From assembly GCA_014654035.1 (NCBI GenBank), contig JACWDQ010000002.1, positions 49,776-113,775 of the forward strand: a stretch of DNA of 64,000 nt. Reading direction: 5' to 3'. This DNA comes from Pelagibacterales bacterium SAG-MED19. GTDB lineage: Bacteria; Pseudomonadota; Alphaproteobacteria; Pelagibacterales; Pelagibacteraceae. A program made the translations under genes and the position numbers. This document shows positions 10,789-21,115 of this stretch, in pieces; the stretch's first letter is position 1; each line of letters starts with the position of its first letter. The notes below the pieces were generated by a model, which had not been told where the DNA came from, made no database searches, and saw only the letters and a list, made by a program, of their open reading frames with translations.

Positions 10789-11675
10789 ATAGTTTTTTTA
10801 ATTAAAGGTAATAATTGTGATAACAAGACACCACACAAAATAAAAAAGCAGCCTAATAAATTATTTATACCAAGAATTTGATCAAGTAAAAACCAAGCAG
10901 CAATAGTTGCAAATACACCCTCTAAGGAAAAAATAATAGCAGCCGGAGCAGGAGATATATTCTTTTGAGCATAAATTTGTAATACAAAAGCAAAACCACC
11001 TGAAAAAATACCTGCATACAAAATTGAGTCAATCTCCTTCAAAATATTTTCAAAGATAAACTCCTCGTAAATAAAACCTACAAAAAAAGAGGATACGGCC
11101 ACGATTAATGTTTGGACTGCTCCTAGTGTAAGCGGCAAATTATATTTAGTAACAATAATGCCGGTAAAGATTATATGAGTGCTCCAAAATAAAGCTCCAA
11201 ACACTACAAGAGTATCGCCAAGTCTTACCGTTGCATCATAAAAATTTGTTAATAAATAACCACCTATTAAACATAATATTACTGATGGCCATACACTCCA
11301 ATGAATAGATTTTCTTTTAAATAAAAAAATAATAATTGGGACCATAGGAACATAAAAAATAGTAAAGAACGCTGCATTAGCTACATCTGTGTATAATAAA
11401 GCAACTTGTTGTAAGGCAGATCCTAAAAAGAGAGATAGACCAATTAAAAGTGAGAGTATGACAAATGTTTTAAAATCTAATCTAAATTCTGATTTAAATT
11501 TCTTTATCTCAAACAAAATAACTAAAGGTGCTATTGCCAAAAATCCTACAAAAAATCTCACTGCATTGAACGTAAAGGGTCCAATTTCATCCATTCCAGT
11601 ATCTTGGGCAATAAAGGTAGTTCCCCAAATAAAAGTGCATAATAAAGCACTTAATAATGAAATGGTTTTTGACAT
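10785..11675 (-). CDS. DMT-superfamily (EamA) transporter
   Basis: About 10 TM, IWGTTFIAQ and EamA repeats. Confidence 0.9.
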   Translation of the reverse strand: MSKTISLLSALLCTFIWGTTFIAQDTGMDEIGPFTFNAVRFFVGFLAIAPLVILFEIKKFKSEFRLDFKTFVILSLLIGLSLFLGSALQQVALLYTDVANAAFFTIFYVPMVPIIIFLFKRKSIHWSVWPSVILCLIGGYLLTNFYDATVRLGDTLVVFGALFWSTHIIFTGIIVTKYNLPLTLGAVQTLIVAVSSFFVGFIYEEFIFENILKEIDSILYAGIFSGGFAFVLQIYAQKNISPAPAAIIFSLEGVFATIAAWFLLDQILGINNLLGCFFILCGVLLSQLLPLIKKTI

Positions 11676-11680
11676 AATTT

Positions 11681-12940
11681 TTAGATAGCTAACTTATAGG
11701 CAAAGTTTTTACCTAAATTTTTTTTTAATTCATTATTAAAACGTGCTGCTTCTGCTCCGTCAATTATTCTATGATCATAAGACAAAGAGAGTGGTAACAT
11801 TATTCGTGTTACAAATTTACCATCAATATGAACTTGTTTTTTTTCAGACTTACCAACACCCAAGATGGCAACTTCAGGATAATTAATAATTGGTGTAAAA
11901 AATGAACCTCCAATTCCACCAAGGCTTGTGATTGTCATTGAACCACCAAATAATTCTTTTTTATCAATTTTTAAATTTCTACATTCATTACTTAATTTTT
12001 TTAGCTCTTCCCCTATTAAAGAAATATTTTTATTATCTGCATTTCTTAATTTTGGTACCATCAAGCCATGAGGTGTGTCGACTGCAATGCCTATGTGATA
12101 ATATTTTTTAACAGTCATTTTCCCATCTTCTATTTCATCAATGGAGCTATTAAAATTTGGAAACTTTTTTAATGATGCGGTTAGAGCCTTAACAATAAAA
12201 GCTAAAGGTGTAATTTTTTTCTTTTCTCCAGTATATATGTCAGTTAGCGATGTTCTAAATTCCTCTAGCTCTGTAATGTCTGCTTCATCATGATTAGTAA
12301 CATGAGGAATATTAGTCCAAGAATTCATCAAATATTTTGATGATAATTTTTTTACTCTCGGTAAGTCTTTAGTTTCTACTTCTCCAAATTCAGAGTGCAA
12401 ATATTCTTGTTTTATTTTTTCATTATTTTTATTTTCATTAATTGATATATTTTTTGATTTTGATGCTACAAATAACTTTATATCACTTTCAATAACTCTA
12501 CCTTTTCGTTCACTGCCCCTAACTTGATTAATATCTACACCAAGCTCTCGTGCGAATTTTCGGACTTTCGGGCTTGCAGATGAGGTATCACTGGTTTTAT
12601 TTTGATCGGTTGCAGTTAGCTGGACTTCCGGTGTTATTACCTTAATTTTTTTAAACTCCTTTTCAATTATTGGTTCTTTTTGAACTTTTTCTTGTGCTAT
12701 TGAAGTGTTTTCTAAAATTAATATTAAGTCACCCTCAGAAACTTTATCGCCAACTTTGATTTTTAATGTTTTAATTTTACCATCAAAATTTGATGGGATT
12801 TCTACACTAGATTTATCACTCTCTATTGTTATTAGAGGATCATTTTTTTTTAACGTTTGACCTTCCGAAACCAAAACCTCTATCACCTCAACATCTTTAA
12901 AATCTCCAATATTAGGTACTTTTATTTCAGTTACAGACAT
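11681..12940 (-). CDS. aceF: Pyruvate dehydrogenase E2, dihydrolipoamide acetyltransferase (one lipoyl domain)
   Basis: N-terminal lipoyl domain (ESDKSSVEIPS), E3-binding domain, C-terminal catalytic LSYDHRIIDGAEAARF. Confidence 0.95.
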   Translation of the reverse strand: MSVTEIKVPNIGDFKDVEVIEVLVSEGQTLKKNDPLITIESDKSSVEIPSNFDGKIKTLKIKVGDKVSEGDLILILENTSIAQEKVQKEPIIEKEFKKIKVITPEVQLTATDQNKTSDTSSASPKVRKFARELGVDINQVRGSERKGRVIESDIKLFVASKSKNISINENKNNEKIKQEYLHSEFGEVETKDLPRVKKLSSKYLMNSWTNIPHVTNHDEADITELEEFRTSLTDIYTGEKKKITPLAFIVKALTASLKKFPNFNSSIDEIEDGKMTVKKYYHIGIAVDTPHGLMVPKLRNADNKNISLIGEELKKLSNECRNLKIDKKELFGGSMTITSLGGIGGSFFTPIINYPEVAILGVGKSEKKQVHIDGKFVTRIMLPLSLSYDHRIIDGAEAARFNNELKKNLGKNFAYKLAI

Positions 12941-15900
12941 TATAACTTTGTTGGCATTGGTTTATTTGTGTCAATTTTGTACTTTTTGATAGCGTCTTTT
13001 GCATATTTAGAAGCTACAAGTTGTTCTTTAGCCAGAACACTCAACCCATATGCAACAATATGTTCTTTATCAACTTCAAAAAATTTTCTTAAATTCTTTC
13101 TCGTATCACTTCTCCCAAAACCATCCGTTCCTAGAGAATAAAAACTTTTGTTTATATATGGTCTAATTTGATCTGAATTCATTCTCATATAATCAGAGGC
13201 CGCTAATATTGGTCCTTCGGTTTTACCTAAACATTTTTCAACATAAGATTTTTTGGGTTCTTTATCTGGATTTAAAAGATTAAATCTTTCAACCTCTAAA
13301 CCATCCCTTCTAAGTTCGTTAAAACTAGTTACACTCCAAACTTCACTATCTATTTGGTACTCATTTTGTAAAATCTCCGCTCCTGCTATCATTTCTCTTA
13401 GAATTGTTCCTGAGCCTAAAAATTGAATTTTAGTTTTTTTATTTTTATTAAATTCTCTTATCTTGTACATGCCTTTTAAAATACCTTCTTCACATGATTT
13501 ATCTTTTAGAATTGCAGGATGTGGGTAATTTTCGTTCATAGTTGTAATATAATAAAAAATATTTTCTTTTTTTTCATGCATTCGTCTTAATCCTTCTCTA
13601 AAAATAACTGCAAGTTCATAATGAAACGTTGGGTCATAGGAAACACAATTCGGTATTGTAGACGCTAAAAGATGACTATGACCATCCTGATGCTGTAAAC
13701 CTTCACCTGCAAGTGTTGTTCTTCCAGCTGTAGCACCTATTAAAAATCCCCTAGATTGACTATCTGCACCTGCCCAAGCAAAATCACCTACCCTTTGAAA
13801 ACCAAACATAGAATAAAAAAGATAAATTGGTATCATTTCAATATCATGATTTGTGTATGAAGTTCCTGCAGCTATCCAAGAAGACATTGCTCCTGCTTCG
13901 TTTATTCCTTCTTCTAAAACTTGCCCACTTTTATCTTCTCTGTAAGAACTCAATTGTTCAGAGTCTTCAGGTTCATATTTTTGTCCTTCATGAGCGTATA
14001 TACCAATCTTTTGAAAAAAACCTTCCATACCAAACGTTCTAGCTTCGTCTGGAATAATAGGAACTAATCTGGGCGCAACGTTTTTATCTCTTAATAAATT
14101 TGTCAGCATCCTAACCAGTGCCATTGTTGTAGACATTTCTTTAGAGCCAGTTGAGACTTTCATATTATCAAAAATATCTTTGGGTGGAGCTTTTATAGGT
14201 TTTGCATAAGTAGTTCTTTCTGGAATATAGCCCCCAAGTTTAAGTCTTTTTTCTTTAATATATTTAATCTCTGGAGAATTTTGATCAGGTTTGTAATACT
14301 CAATGTTTTTTACCTGTTTATCAGTTAAGGGAACATCAAACCTATCCCTATAATACATTAAATCATCTATATCTAATTTTTTAGTTTGATGTGTGGTGTT
14401 AACGCTTTCGCCACTTTTACCCATGCCATAGCCTTTTATAGTTTTTGCAATTACAACTGTCGGACTACCAGTTTTTTTTGTAGCTTTATCATAAGCTGCA
14501 AAAACTTTATGAGGATCATGACCACCTCTATTCAGTCTCCAAATATCTTTATCGGATAGGCTTGAAACTAAATCTTTTGTTTCTGGATATTTTCCAAAAA
14601 ATTTTTCCCTAACATAAGCACCATCTCTCGCTTTCATCGCTTGATATTCGCCATCTACCGTTTCATTCATAGTTTTGATAAGATGGCCTGTTTTATCATT
14701 GGCTAACAAGGAGTCCCAATAAGATCCCCAAATTACTTTAATTACATTCCATCCAGCACCTCTAAATATTCCTTCTAACTCTTGTATGATTTTACCATTA
14801 CCACGAACAGGTCCATCTAATCTTTGAAGATTACAATTAACTACGAAAATTAAATTATCGAGATTCTCTCTAGCAGCTAAACCTATTGCACCTAAGGACT
14901 CAGGCTCATCCATCTCTCCATCTCCTAAAAAAGCCCAAACTTTTCTACCTTCATCCTTGATTAAACCTCTGTTAATTAAATATTTCATATATCTTGCTTG
15001 ATATATTGCTAACATTGGTCCTAATCCCATAGATACAGTTGGGAATTGCCAAAAGTTTGGCATCAACCACGGGTGCGGATAAGAAGATAAACCACCTGGA
15101 TTTACTTCTTGTCTAAAACTATCTAACTGTTTTTCGTTAAGCCTTCCCTCAAGAAACGCCCTTGCATACATTCCAGGAGCACTGTGTCCTTGAAAATAAA
15201 TCAAATCCCCTCCGAACTTATTGTTCTTAGCTCTCCAAAAATGATTCATTCCTACATCATATAGTGTTGCTGCAGATGCAAATGTTCCAATGTGGCCTCC
15301 AAGTTCAGGGAATTTTTTGTTAGCTCTTACAACCATTGCAGCAGCATTCCATCTAATTAATGATCTAATTCTTCTCTCTATATTCTGATCTCCACTTGAT
15401 TTTTTTTCTTCATTTACTGGAATTGTATTTATATAAGGAGTGCTTTGAGTGTAAGGAATATTAGCACCCTCCATATAGGCTTTATTAATCAACTCTTTTA
15501 TTAAATAATGAGCTCTTTGATTGCCATCTTTTTCAATCACTGCTGACAAAGACTCAATCCATTCACTGGTCTCTAAAGGATCTAAATCTCCCTCTTTTAC
15601 AACTTGAATTGTAGAAATTTCCTTTTTTTTTATTTGTGGTTTTTGTTCTTGATTTTTTTTCAATGCATTTTCTGCTTCCTGTATTAAATTCTCAGTATCT
15701 TTTGGAATTACTTTAGAAACAGAGGGTGGATGATTAGAATTTGATATATTAAGTATTAAGTCTCCCTTTGAAACTTTGTCTCCGACTTTTACTTTTATAG
15801 ATTCTATTTTGCCTGAAAAAGTTGATGGTATTTCTACGCTAGACTTATCGCTTTCTATTGTAACAACTGGATCATTTTTTTTAATTTCCTGTCCTTCTTT

Positions 15901-15969
15901 AACTAGAAGTTCAATTACTTCTACATTTTCAAAATCTCCAATGTCAGGAACTAATAATTTTTCTGTCAT
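12940..15969 (-). CDS. aceE: Pyruvate dehydrogenase E1 (homodimeric AceE type) with N-terminal lipoyl domain
   Basis: Lipoyl domain at aa ~1-80 (VTIESDKSSVEIPSTF), then AceE core (GGHIGTFASAATLYDVGMNHFWR, FLGDGEMDEPES). Confidence 0.95.
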   Translation of the reverse strand: MTEKLLVPDIGDFENVEVIELLVKEGQEIKKNDPVVTIESDKSSVEIPSTFSGKIESIKVKVGDKVSKGDLILNISNSNHPPSVSKVIPKDTENLIQEAENALKKNQEQKPQIKKKEISTIQVVKEGDLDPLETSEWIESLSAVIEKDGNQRAHYLIKELINKAYMEGANIPYTQSTPYINTIPVNEEKKSSGDQNIERRIRSLIRWNAAAMVVRANKKFPELGGHIGTFASAATLYDVGMNHFWRAKNNKFGGDLIYFQGHSAPGMYARAFLEGRLNEKQLDSFRQEVNPGGLSSYPHPWLMPNFWQFPTVSMGLGPMLAIYQARYMKYLINRGLIKDEGRKVWAFLGDGEMDEPESLGAIGLAARENLDNLIFVVNCNLQRLDGPVRGNGKIIQELEGIFRGAGWNVIKVIWGSYWDSLLANDKTGHLIKTMNETVDGEYQAMKARDGAYVREKFFGKYPETKDLVSSLSDKDIWRLNRGGHDPHKVFAAYDKATKKTGSPTVVIAKTIKGYGMGKSGESVNTTHQTKKLDIDDLMYYRDRFDVPLTDKQVKNIEYYKPDQNSPEIKYIKEKRLKLGGYIPERTTYAKPIKAPPKDIFDNMKVSTGSKEMSTTMALVRMLTNLLRDKNVAPRLVPIIPDEARTFGMEGFFQKIGIYAHEGQKYEPEDSEQLSSYREDKSGQVLEEGINEAGAMSSWIAAGTSYTNHDIEMIPIYLFYSMFGFQRVGDFAWAGADSQSRGFLIGATAGRTTLAGEGLQHQDGHSHLLASTIPNCVSYDPTFHYELAVIFREGLRRMHEKKENIFYYITTMNENYPHPAILKDKSCEEGILKGMYKIREFNKNKKTKIQFLGSGTILREMIAGAEILQNEYQIDSEVWSVTSFNELRRDGLEVERFNLLNPDKEPKKSYVEKCLGKTEGPILAASDYMRMNSDQIRPYINKSFYSLGTDGFGRSDTRKNLRKFFEVDKEHIVAYGLSVLAKEQLVASKYAKDAIKKYKIDTNKPMPTKL

Positions 15970-16066
15970 TATTTTTAAGTCTTATACACTATAAAATTTC
16001 ACTTATTTTCAAATTCTAACACATTCTGTCCAATTTTTAGACACTCTTTGAGGGCATGCTTCAAAA

Positions 16067-16183
16067 ATGATTAAAAAGTTATTAAATGCACTAATTCAAC
16101 CAAAGGTTAGCTCATATATAGACGCCAAAACGTGGATACAAAAAATTTTACTAGAAGAGAAATACGGAAAAATTAATTCCTAA
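16067..16183 (+). CDS. Small hypothetical protein, 38 aa (MIKKLLNALIQPKVSSYIDAKTWIQKILLEEKYGKINS)
   Basis: ATG..TAA read by eye; stop overlaps the thiolase stop by 4 nt (CTAA), the geometry seen at other convergent pairs here. Confidence 0.4.
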   Translation: MIKKLLNALIQPKVSSYIDAKTWIQKILLEEKYGKINS

Positions 16184-17355
16184 ACTCTCTCAACACATAA
16201 AGCTATACCCATACCACCACCAATACAAAGTGTTGCACAGCCTTTATTTTTATTTTGTCTTTTCATTTCATGAATCAAGGTAACTAATATCCTTGCTCCA
16301 GAAGCCCCAATTGGATGACCAAGAGCAATAGCTCCACCGTTGACATTTACTTTATTTTGATCAACACCAAGTTCACGAATTACTGCAATACTTTGAGCTG
16401 CAAAAGCTTCATTTATTTCAAATAAATCAATTTCCTCTAAATTCCATTTTGCTTTTTTAATTGCTTCACGTACAGCCTCTATGGGTCCCAATCCCATTAA
16501 AGCAGGATCTATTCCAACTGAAGCCCAAGACACTATTTTTACTAATGGTTTGATGGATTTTTTTTTAGCCTCTTCTAAAGTGGTTAATAATAAAGCTGCT
16601 GCCCCATCATTTATTCCTGAAGAATTTCCTGGTGTAACTGTTCCATTTTCTCTGAAAACCGCTTTTAATTTTTTTAAATCTGCTAACTGTAGACCTGCTC
16701 TTGGATGTTCATCTTTGTCTAAGATATTACCATCTTGATCTATTTTTATTAACTCATCATAAAATTTATTCTGTAAAGAAGCTACTTCTGCTTTTTTTTG
16801 AGAATTTAGAGCAAATTCATCTTGATCTTTTCTGGAAATGTCAAATTTTTTAGCAACATTTTCTGCTGTTACACCCATGTGATAATTATTGAATGCATCT
16901 ATTAATCCGTCATTAATCATTGTATCTGATAATTTGTCTTCTGAAATTTTTTTCCCATCACGATAAAAAATTGAGTGTGGAGATATAGACATATTTTCTT
17001 GGCCCCCAGAAATTATATTTACCGACTCCCCTAATTTAATTGATTGATAGCCAGATATTACTGCTCTAAGTCCAGATCCACAAACTTGATTAACTATATG
17101 AGCTGGTTTTGAAATTGGTATACCAGCATTTACAGCAGCTTGTCTTGCTGGATTTTGACCTGCGCCAGCAGTTAATACCTGACCCATAATAACCTCATCA
17201 ATTTCATCTTTGCTAAATTTTGATTTTTTCAAAACTTCTTTTATAACTATTGATCCAAGCTGATCAGCTTTCAACTGTTTGAGAGAGCCTTCATAGCTAC
17301 CTATAGGTGTTCTTACTGCTCCTACAATGACTACTTCTTTCGATTTATTGGTCAT
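16180..17355 (-). CDS. Acetyl-CoA C-acetyltransferase (thiolase)
   Basis: 391-aa thiolase; VNQVCGSGLRAV, NVNGGAIALGHPIGASGARI, CIGGGMGIA. Confidence 0.96.
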   Translation of the reverse strand: MTNKSKEVVIVGAVRTPIGSYEGSLKQLKADQLGSIVIKEVLKKSKFSKDEIDEVIMGQVLTAGAGQNPARQAAVNAGIPISKPAHIVNQVCGSGLRAVISGYQSIKLGESVNIISGGQENMSISPHSIFYRDGKKISEDKLSDTMINDGLIDAFNNYHMGVTAENVAKKFDISRKDQDEFALNSQKKAEVASLQNKFYDELIKIDQDGNILDKDEHPRAGLQLADLKKLKAVFRENGTVTPGNSSGINDGAAALLLTTLEEAKKKSIKPLVKIVSWASVGIDPALMGLGPIEAVREAIKKAKWNLEEIDLFEINEAFAAQSIAVIRELGVDQNKVNVNGGAIALGHPIGASGARILVTLIHEMKRQNKNKGCATLCIGGGMGIALCVERV

Positions 17356-17425
17356 AAATTTTACATTTGTCTTATAGTAAAAATATACTAAAAATTAATA
17401 TATTATAATTAAATAAAATTAAAAT

Positions 17426-17502
17426 GCGTCTGTAGCTCAATTGGATAGAGCGCTTGGCTACGGACCAGGAGGTTCTGGGTTCGACTCCTAGCAGGCGCAC
17501 CA
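17426..17502 (+). tRNA. tRNA-Arg (anticodon ACG), CCA encoded
   Basis: GCGTCTG/CAGGCGC acceptor stem, CTTGG-CTACGGA-CCAGG anticodon arm, GGTTCGACTCC T-arm, ACCA end. Confidence 0.96.
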
Positions 17503-17515
17503 TAATAGGAATTTT

Positions 17516-17614
17516 ATGTTTAAATGGCTATTAAAATCATCTTTACAAATGTCTGTGATATATTTTTTTATTATAATTTTTATAATTTTGCTAATTTTGA
17601 CTTTTATATTATAA
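17516..17614 (+). CDS. Small hydrophobic protein, 32 aa (MFKWLLKSSLQMSVIYFFIIIFIILLILTFIL)
   Basis: ATG..TAA between tRNA-Arg and the thioesterase gene; one predicted TM segment. Confidence 0.4.
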   Translation: MFKWLLKSSLQMSVIYFFIIIFIILLILTFIL

Positions 17615-17620
17615 AAAAAT

Positions 17621-18046
17621 ATGACTAAAGAATTTGAACAAATAAGTTTAAAACCAGGTTTCATGAAACACAATGGTGGTGTTTTTTTTAGAAATATTTC
17701 AGAAAATGAGTATGAATTTAAATCGAAAATTAATGAAAATCATTTAAATGCTGCTGGAATTACACATGGTGGATATTTATCAGCTCTAATAGATGCTGGA
17801 GCTGGCACAGCTGCACATAGATCAGCAGAAAATGCTCCTTGTGTCACTATTTCTTTAGACCTTAAATTCATAGGTGCATCGAAAGTTAATGATGAAATTA
17901 TTGGAAATGTAAAAATTTTAAAAAAAACTAAAACACTTGTATTTTTATTTTGTGAATTAAGATGTAATGATAAAATTATTACTTCTGCATCAGGAGTTTG
18001 GAAAATTTTAAAAGTTAAACCTTCCGATTTAGGTCCAGGTGGTTAA
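17621..18046 (+). CDS. PaaI-family hotdog thioesterase
   Basis: GITHGGYLSALIDAGAGTAA hotdog motif. Confidence 0.88.
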   Translation: MTKEFEQISLKPGFMKHNGGVFFRNISENEYEFKSKINENHLNAAGITHGGYLSALIDAGAGTAAHRSAENAPCVTISLDLKFIGASKVNDEIIGNVKILKKTKTLVFLFCELRCNDKIITSASGVWKILKVKPSDLGPGG

Positions 18047-18220
18047 TACTATTCATTATAATTAAAGTTATAGAAATTATTCTTATTATGCTAATGTAAA
18101 TTTAATAACTAGTAAAATGAGAACTTTTTATCCTCCGATTCGGTCATGTTTTAGTCTATTTTTGTTCTTTAGCACTAACTACATCTGGTAGATAAAAATA
18201 AAAGTATACCAAAGATAGAA

Positions 18221-20698
18221 ATGACTAAAAATAAAATTACAGCAGTTCTCGGGCCAACAAACACCGGTAAAACGCATTTAGCTATAGAAACAATGTTGTC
18301 ATTTGATAGTGGCATGATTGGCTTTCCTCTCAGATTATTAGCACGTGAAGTTTATGATAAAGTAATAAAAGAAACTAGTGTTGATAAAGTTGCCTTAATT
18401 ACTGGAGAGGAAAAAATCATACCTACCAATGCAAAGTATTATCTTTGTACTGTTGAGTCTATGCCAATTGACAAAAACTTGGAATTTGTTGGTGTTGATG
18501 AAATACAAATGTGTGCAGATCACGAACGTGGTCATATATTTACTGACAGGTTGTTAAATATGAGAGGTTCCAGATTAACTATGCTAATGGGATCTAACAC
18601 AATTAAAAATATCATATTAAAATTAGATGAAGATTTGGAATTTATAAACAGAAATAGATTATCAAAATTGACTTATGCTGGGCATAAAAAAATTTCAAGA
18701 ATTAACAGAAAAACTGCAATTATAGCATTTTCTGCAGAGGAAGTTTATGCAATCGCAGAATTAATTAGGAGACAAAAAGGAGGTGCTGCGATTGTAATGG
18801 GATCACTAAGTCCAAAAACAAGAAATGCACAAGTTGAATTATATCAATCAGGTGATGTTGATTTTTTAGTTGCTACTGATGCTATTGGGATGGGTATAAA
18901 TATGGATCTTGATCATGTCTATTTTTCTAATTTAAAAAAGTTTGATGGAAAAAAATTAAGAAAATTGAATTTATCTGAAATAGGGCAAATTGCAGGGAGA
19001 GCAGGTAGATATCTAAATGATGGTAGTTTTGGAGTTACCGGAGAGTGTAAAGATATTAATGCAGAAGAAGTGGAACTTTTAGAAGGTCATAAATTTGAAG
19101 AAATTCAATCTTTATTTTGGAGAAATTCCAATTTAAATTTTAATAATCCGCCTGCACTTTTAAAGTCATTGGATGAAAAGCCTGATAGAAAATGGCTTAG
19201 AAAAATACACGAATGTGAGGATGAAAAAGCTTTAAAATTTTTTTTACGAGATAAGAATTTAGAAAATATTGAATTTGATAAAAACAAATTAAGTCTTTTA
19301 TGGGAGTGTTGTCAGATACCAGATTTTGTAAAAAAAACTTATGGAAATCATTATGATGTAATTGCAAATGTTTTTAAATATTTAAACAGTGAAAAAGGTA
19401 AAATTACTGATGATTATATGCGGCTGCAACTTATGAAACTTGACAAATTAGATGGAAATGTAGATTCTTTGTCAAATAGAATTGCAAATGTAAGAACTTG
19501 GTCTTATGTTTCTAATAAAAATAATTGGATAGAAAATCAGAATTATTGGATTGAAAAAACAAAATTATTAGAGGATAAACTTTCAGACCGACTCCATGAA
19601 GAACTTACTAAAACTTTTATTGATAAACGAGCAAGTGTTCTCGCTAGGGGTTTGAAACAAGACATGGATTTTGACACAAAAATTTTAGAAAATAACGAAG
19701 TAATGATTGATAATCAGTTTATTGGTAAAATTAATGGTTTAAAATTAGAACTTGATTTAAAAAAAGGAGCATTAGAAACTGATATAAAATCTCTTAAAAA
19801 AGCTGCTAGACAAACAGTTGGTCCAGAACTTGAAAAAAGAACACAAACAATAATTGAGACTGGTTTAATTGAACTACAAGATGATTTCAAAATTTATTGG
19901 AATAAATCATCAATAGCTAAATTAAACTCAGGTAAGGACTATTTAAACCCTAATATAGAATTATTAGTCGACGATATTTTAGAACAAACTCATAGAAAAA
20001 AATTAATTAACTTTCTGGGAGAATGGTTAAAAAATAAAATAAATACAGTTCTTGAAAGTCTAGTAGAATTAAAAAATTTAAAAGATAAAAACTCATCAAT
20101 TAAAGCACTTGCGTATCAACTCTATGAAAATAATGGTGTTTTAAAAAGAATAAATGTTTTTGAATACCTAAAAAATTTAGGACAAAATGAAAGAAAAATT
20201 CTTAGAGATCTTGGAGTGAAATTTGGTAGATATCACATATTCTTACACAGATTGATCAAACCCGAAGCTGTTTCACTTAGAACATTACTTTGGAAAAATT
20301 ACAATCAAAAATACTTTGATTTAAAACCACCAACTTTTGGTTTAAATTTTATAGATAGTAAAGATCATAAAAATAAAAACTTTATGTTACTTTGTGGATT
20401 TGAAAAATTTAATAACTTATATGTAAGGATTGATATTTTAGAAAGATTATTTATGCAAATAATTAATTCAAATACAGAAAAAGATAAAGAAATTAAAATG
20501 ATCCCAGAAATGTTAAATTTATTAGGTTGTAGTAAAGATAACTTTAAAGAACTTCTCAAAAATATGGATTATAAAGTAATAGAAAAAAATACTGAGGTAT
20601 TTTTTAAATATGTACCAAAAAGAAATATTAAAAAAGATAATAAAAAAACAGTGAAAGAAAGTCCTTTTGGTGTTTTAAAAAACATAAATTTTGATTAA
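18221..20698 (+). CDS. Suv3-like ATP-dependent RNA helicase
   Basis: GPTNTGKTHLAIE, FPLRLLAREVYDK, VDEIQM, IGQIAGRAGRY; resembles mitochondrial SUV3 family. Confidence 0.92.
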   Translation: MTKNKITAVLGPTNTGKTHLAIETMLSFDSGMIGFPLRLLAREVYDKVIKETSVDKVALITGEEKIIPTNAKYYLCTVESMPIDKNLEFVGVDEIQMCADHERGHIFTDRLLNMRGSRLTMLMGSNTIKNIILKLDEDLEFINRNRLSKLTYAGHKKISRINRKTAIIAFSAEEVYAIAELIRRQKGGAAIVMGSLSPKTRNAQVELYQSGDVDFLVATDAIGMGINMDLDHVYFSNLKKFDGKKLRKLNLSEIGQIAGRAGRYLNDGSFGVTGECKDINAEEVELLEGHKFEEIQSLFWRNSNLNFNNPPALLKSLDEKPDRKWLRKIHECEDEKALKFFLRDKNLENIEFDKNKLSLLWECCQIPDFVKKTYGNHYDVIANVFKYLNSEKGKITDDYMRLQLMKLDKLDGNVDSLSNRIANVRTWSYVSNKNNWIENQNYWIEKTKLLEDKLSDRLHEELTKTFIDKRASVLARGLKQDMDFDTKILENNEVMIDNQFIGKINGLKLELDLKKGALETDIKSLKKAARQTVGPELEKRTQTIIETGLIELQDDFKIYWNKSSIAKLNSGKDYLNPNIELLVDDILEQTHRKKLINFLGEWLKNKINTVLESLVELKNLKDKNSSIKALAYQLYENNGVLKRINVFEYLKNLGQNERKILRDLGVKFGRYHIFLHRLIKPEAVSLRTLLWKNYNQKYFDLKPPTFGLNFIDSKDHKNKNFMLLCGFEKFNNLYVRIDILERLFMQIINSNTEKDKEIKMIPEMLNLLGCSKDNFKELLKNMDYKVIEKNTEVFFKYVPKRNIKKDNKKTVKESPFGVLKNINFD

Positions 20699-20701
20699 AT
20701 C

Positions 20702-21115
20702 ATGTTTTTTAAAGAAAATAAAAATAAAAATGAAATAGATGATTTATCTAAAGTTGCGGCTTTGCTAATACATGCAGCAAAAATTGATCAAAATTTTACT
20801 GAAAAAGAAGAAAAAATAATTGAACTAGCTATTCTCAAAATTGGAGCAAATAATCAAAACATAAAGATTATAATTGAAAAAGGTAAAACAATCGAAAACG
20901 ATAGTAATCAAATTTTAGAGTTTACGAGAGAAGTAAAAAAAATGAGTGAAAAAAAAAAAATTTTAGTAGTCGAAACACTGTGGCAAATAATCTACTCAAA
21001 TAATGAGGCAGACATGTATGAAACAAGTTTAATGCGAAGACTTGCAGGATTGTTATACATTGACAATAAAATAATGGGTAATATTAAAGAAAAAATTAAA
21101 AATCAAAATTTATAA
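20702..21115 (+). CDS. TerB-like (tellurite resistance TerB domain) protein
   Basis: [22 protein letters not shown] ... [28 protein letters not shown]. Confidence 0.8.
   Translation: MFFKENKNKNEIDDLSKVAALLIHAAKIDQNFTEKEEKIIELAILKIGANNQNIKIIIEKGKTIENDSNQILEFTREVKKMSEKKKILVVETLWQIIYSNNEADMYETSLMRRLAGLLYIDNKIMGNIKEKIKNQNL

Noticed and set aside
18117-18191. 24-aa ORF MRTFYPPIRSCFSLFLFFSTNYIW upstream of the Suv3-like helicase
   Set aside because: No SD, no recognisable family; local GC rise is slight. Could be leader RNA but not supportable.
20702-21115. Tellurite-resistance or phage-defence island suggested by a TerB-like protein
   Set aside because: Isolated TerB domain between a helicase and ferredoxin; no other ter genes nearby, so a housekeeping or unknown role is more likely.
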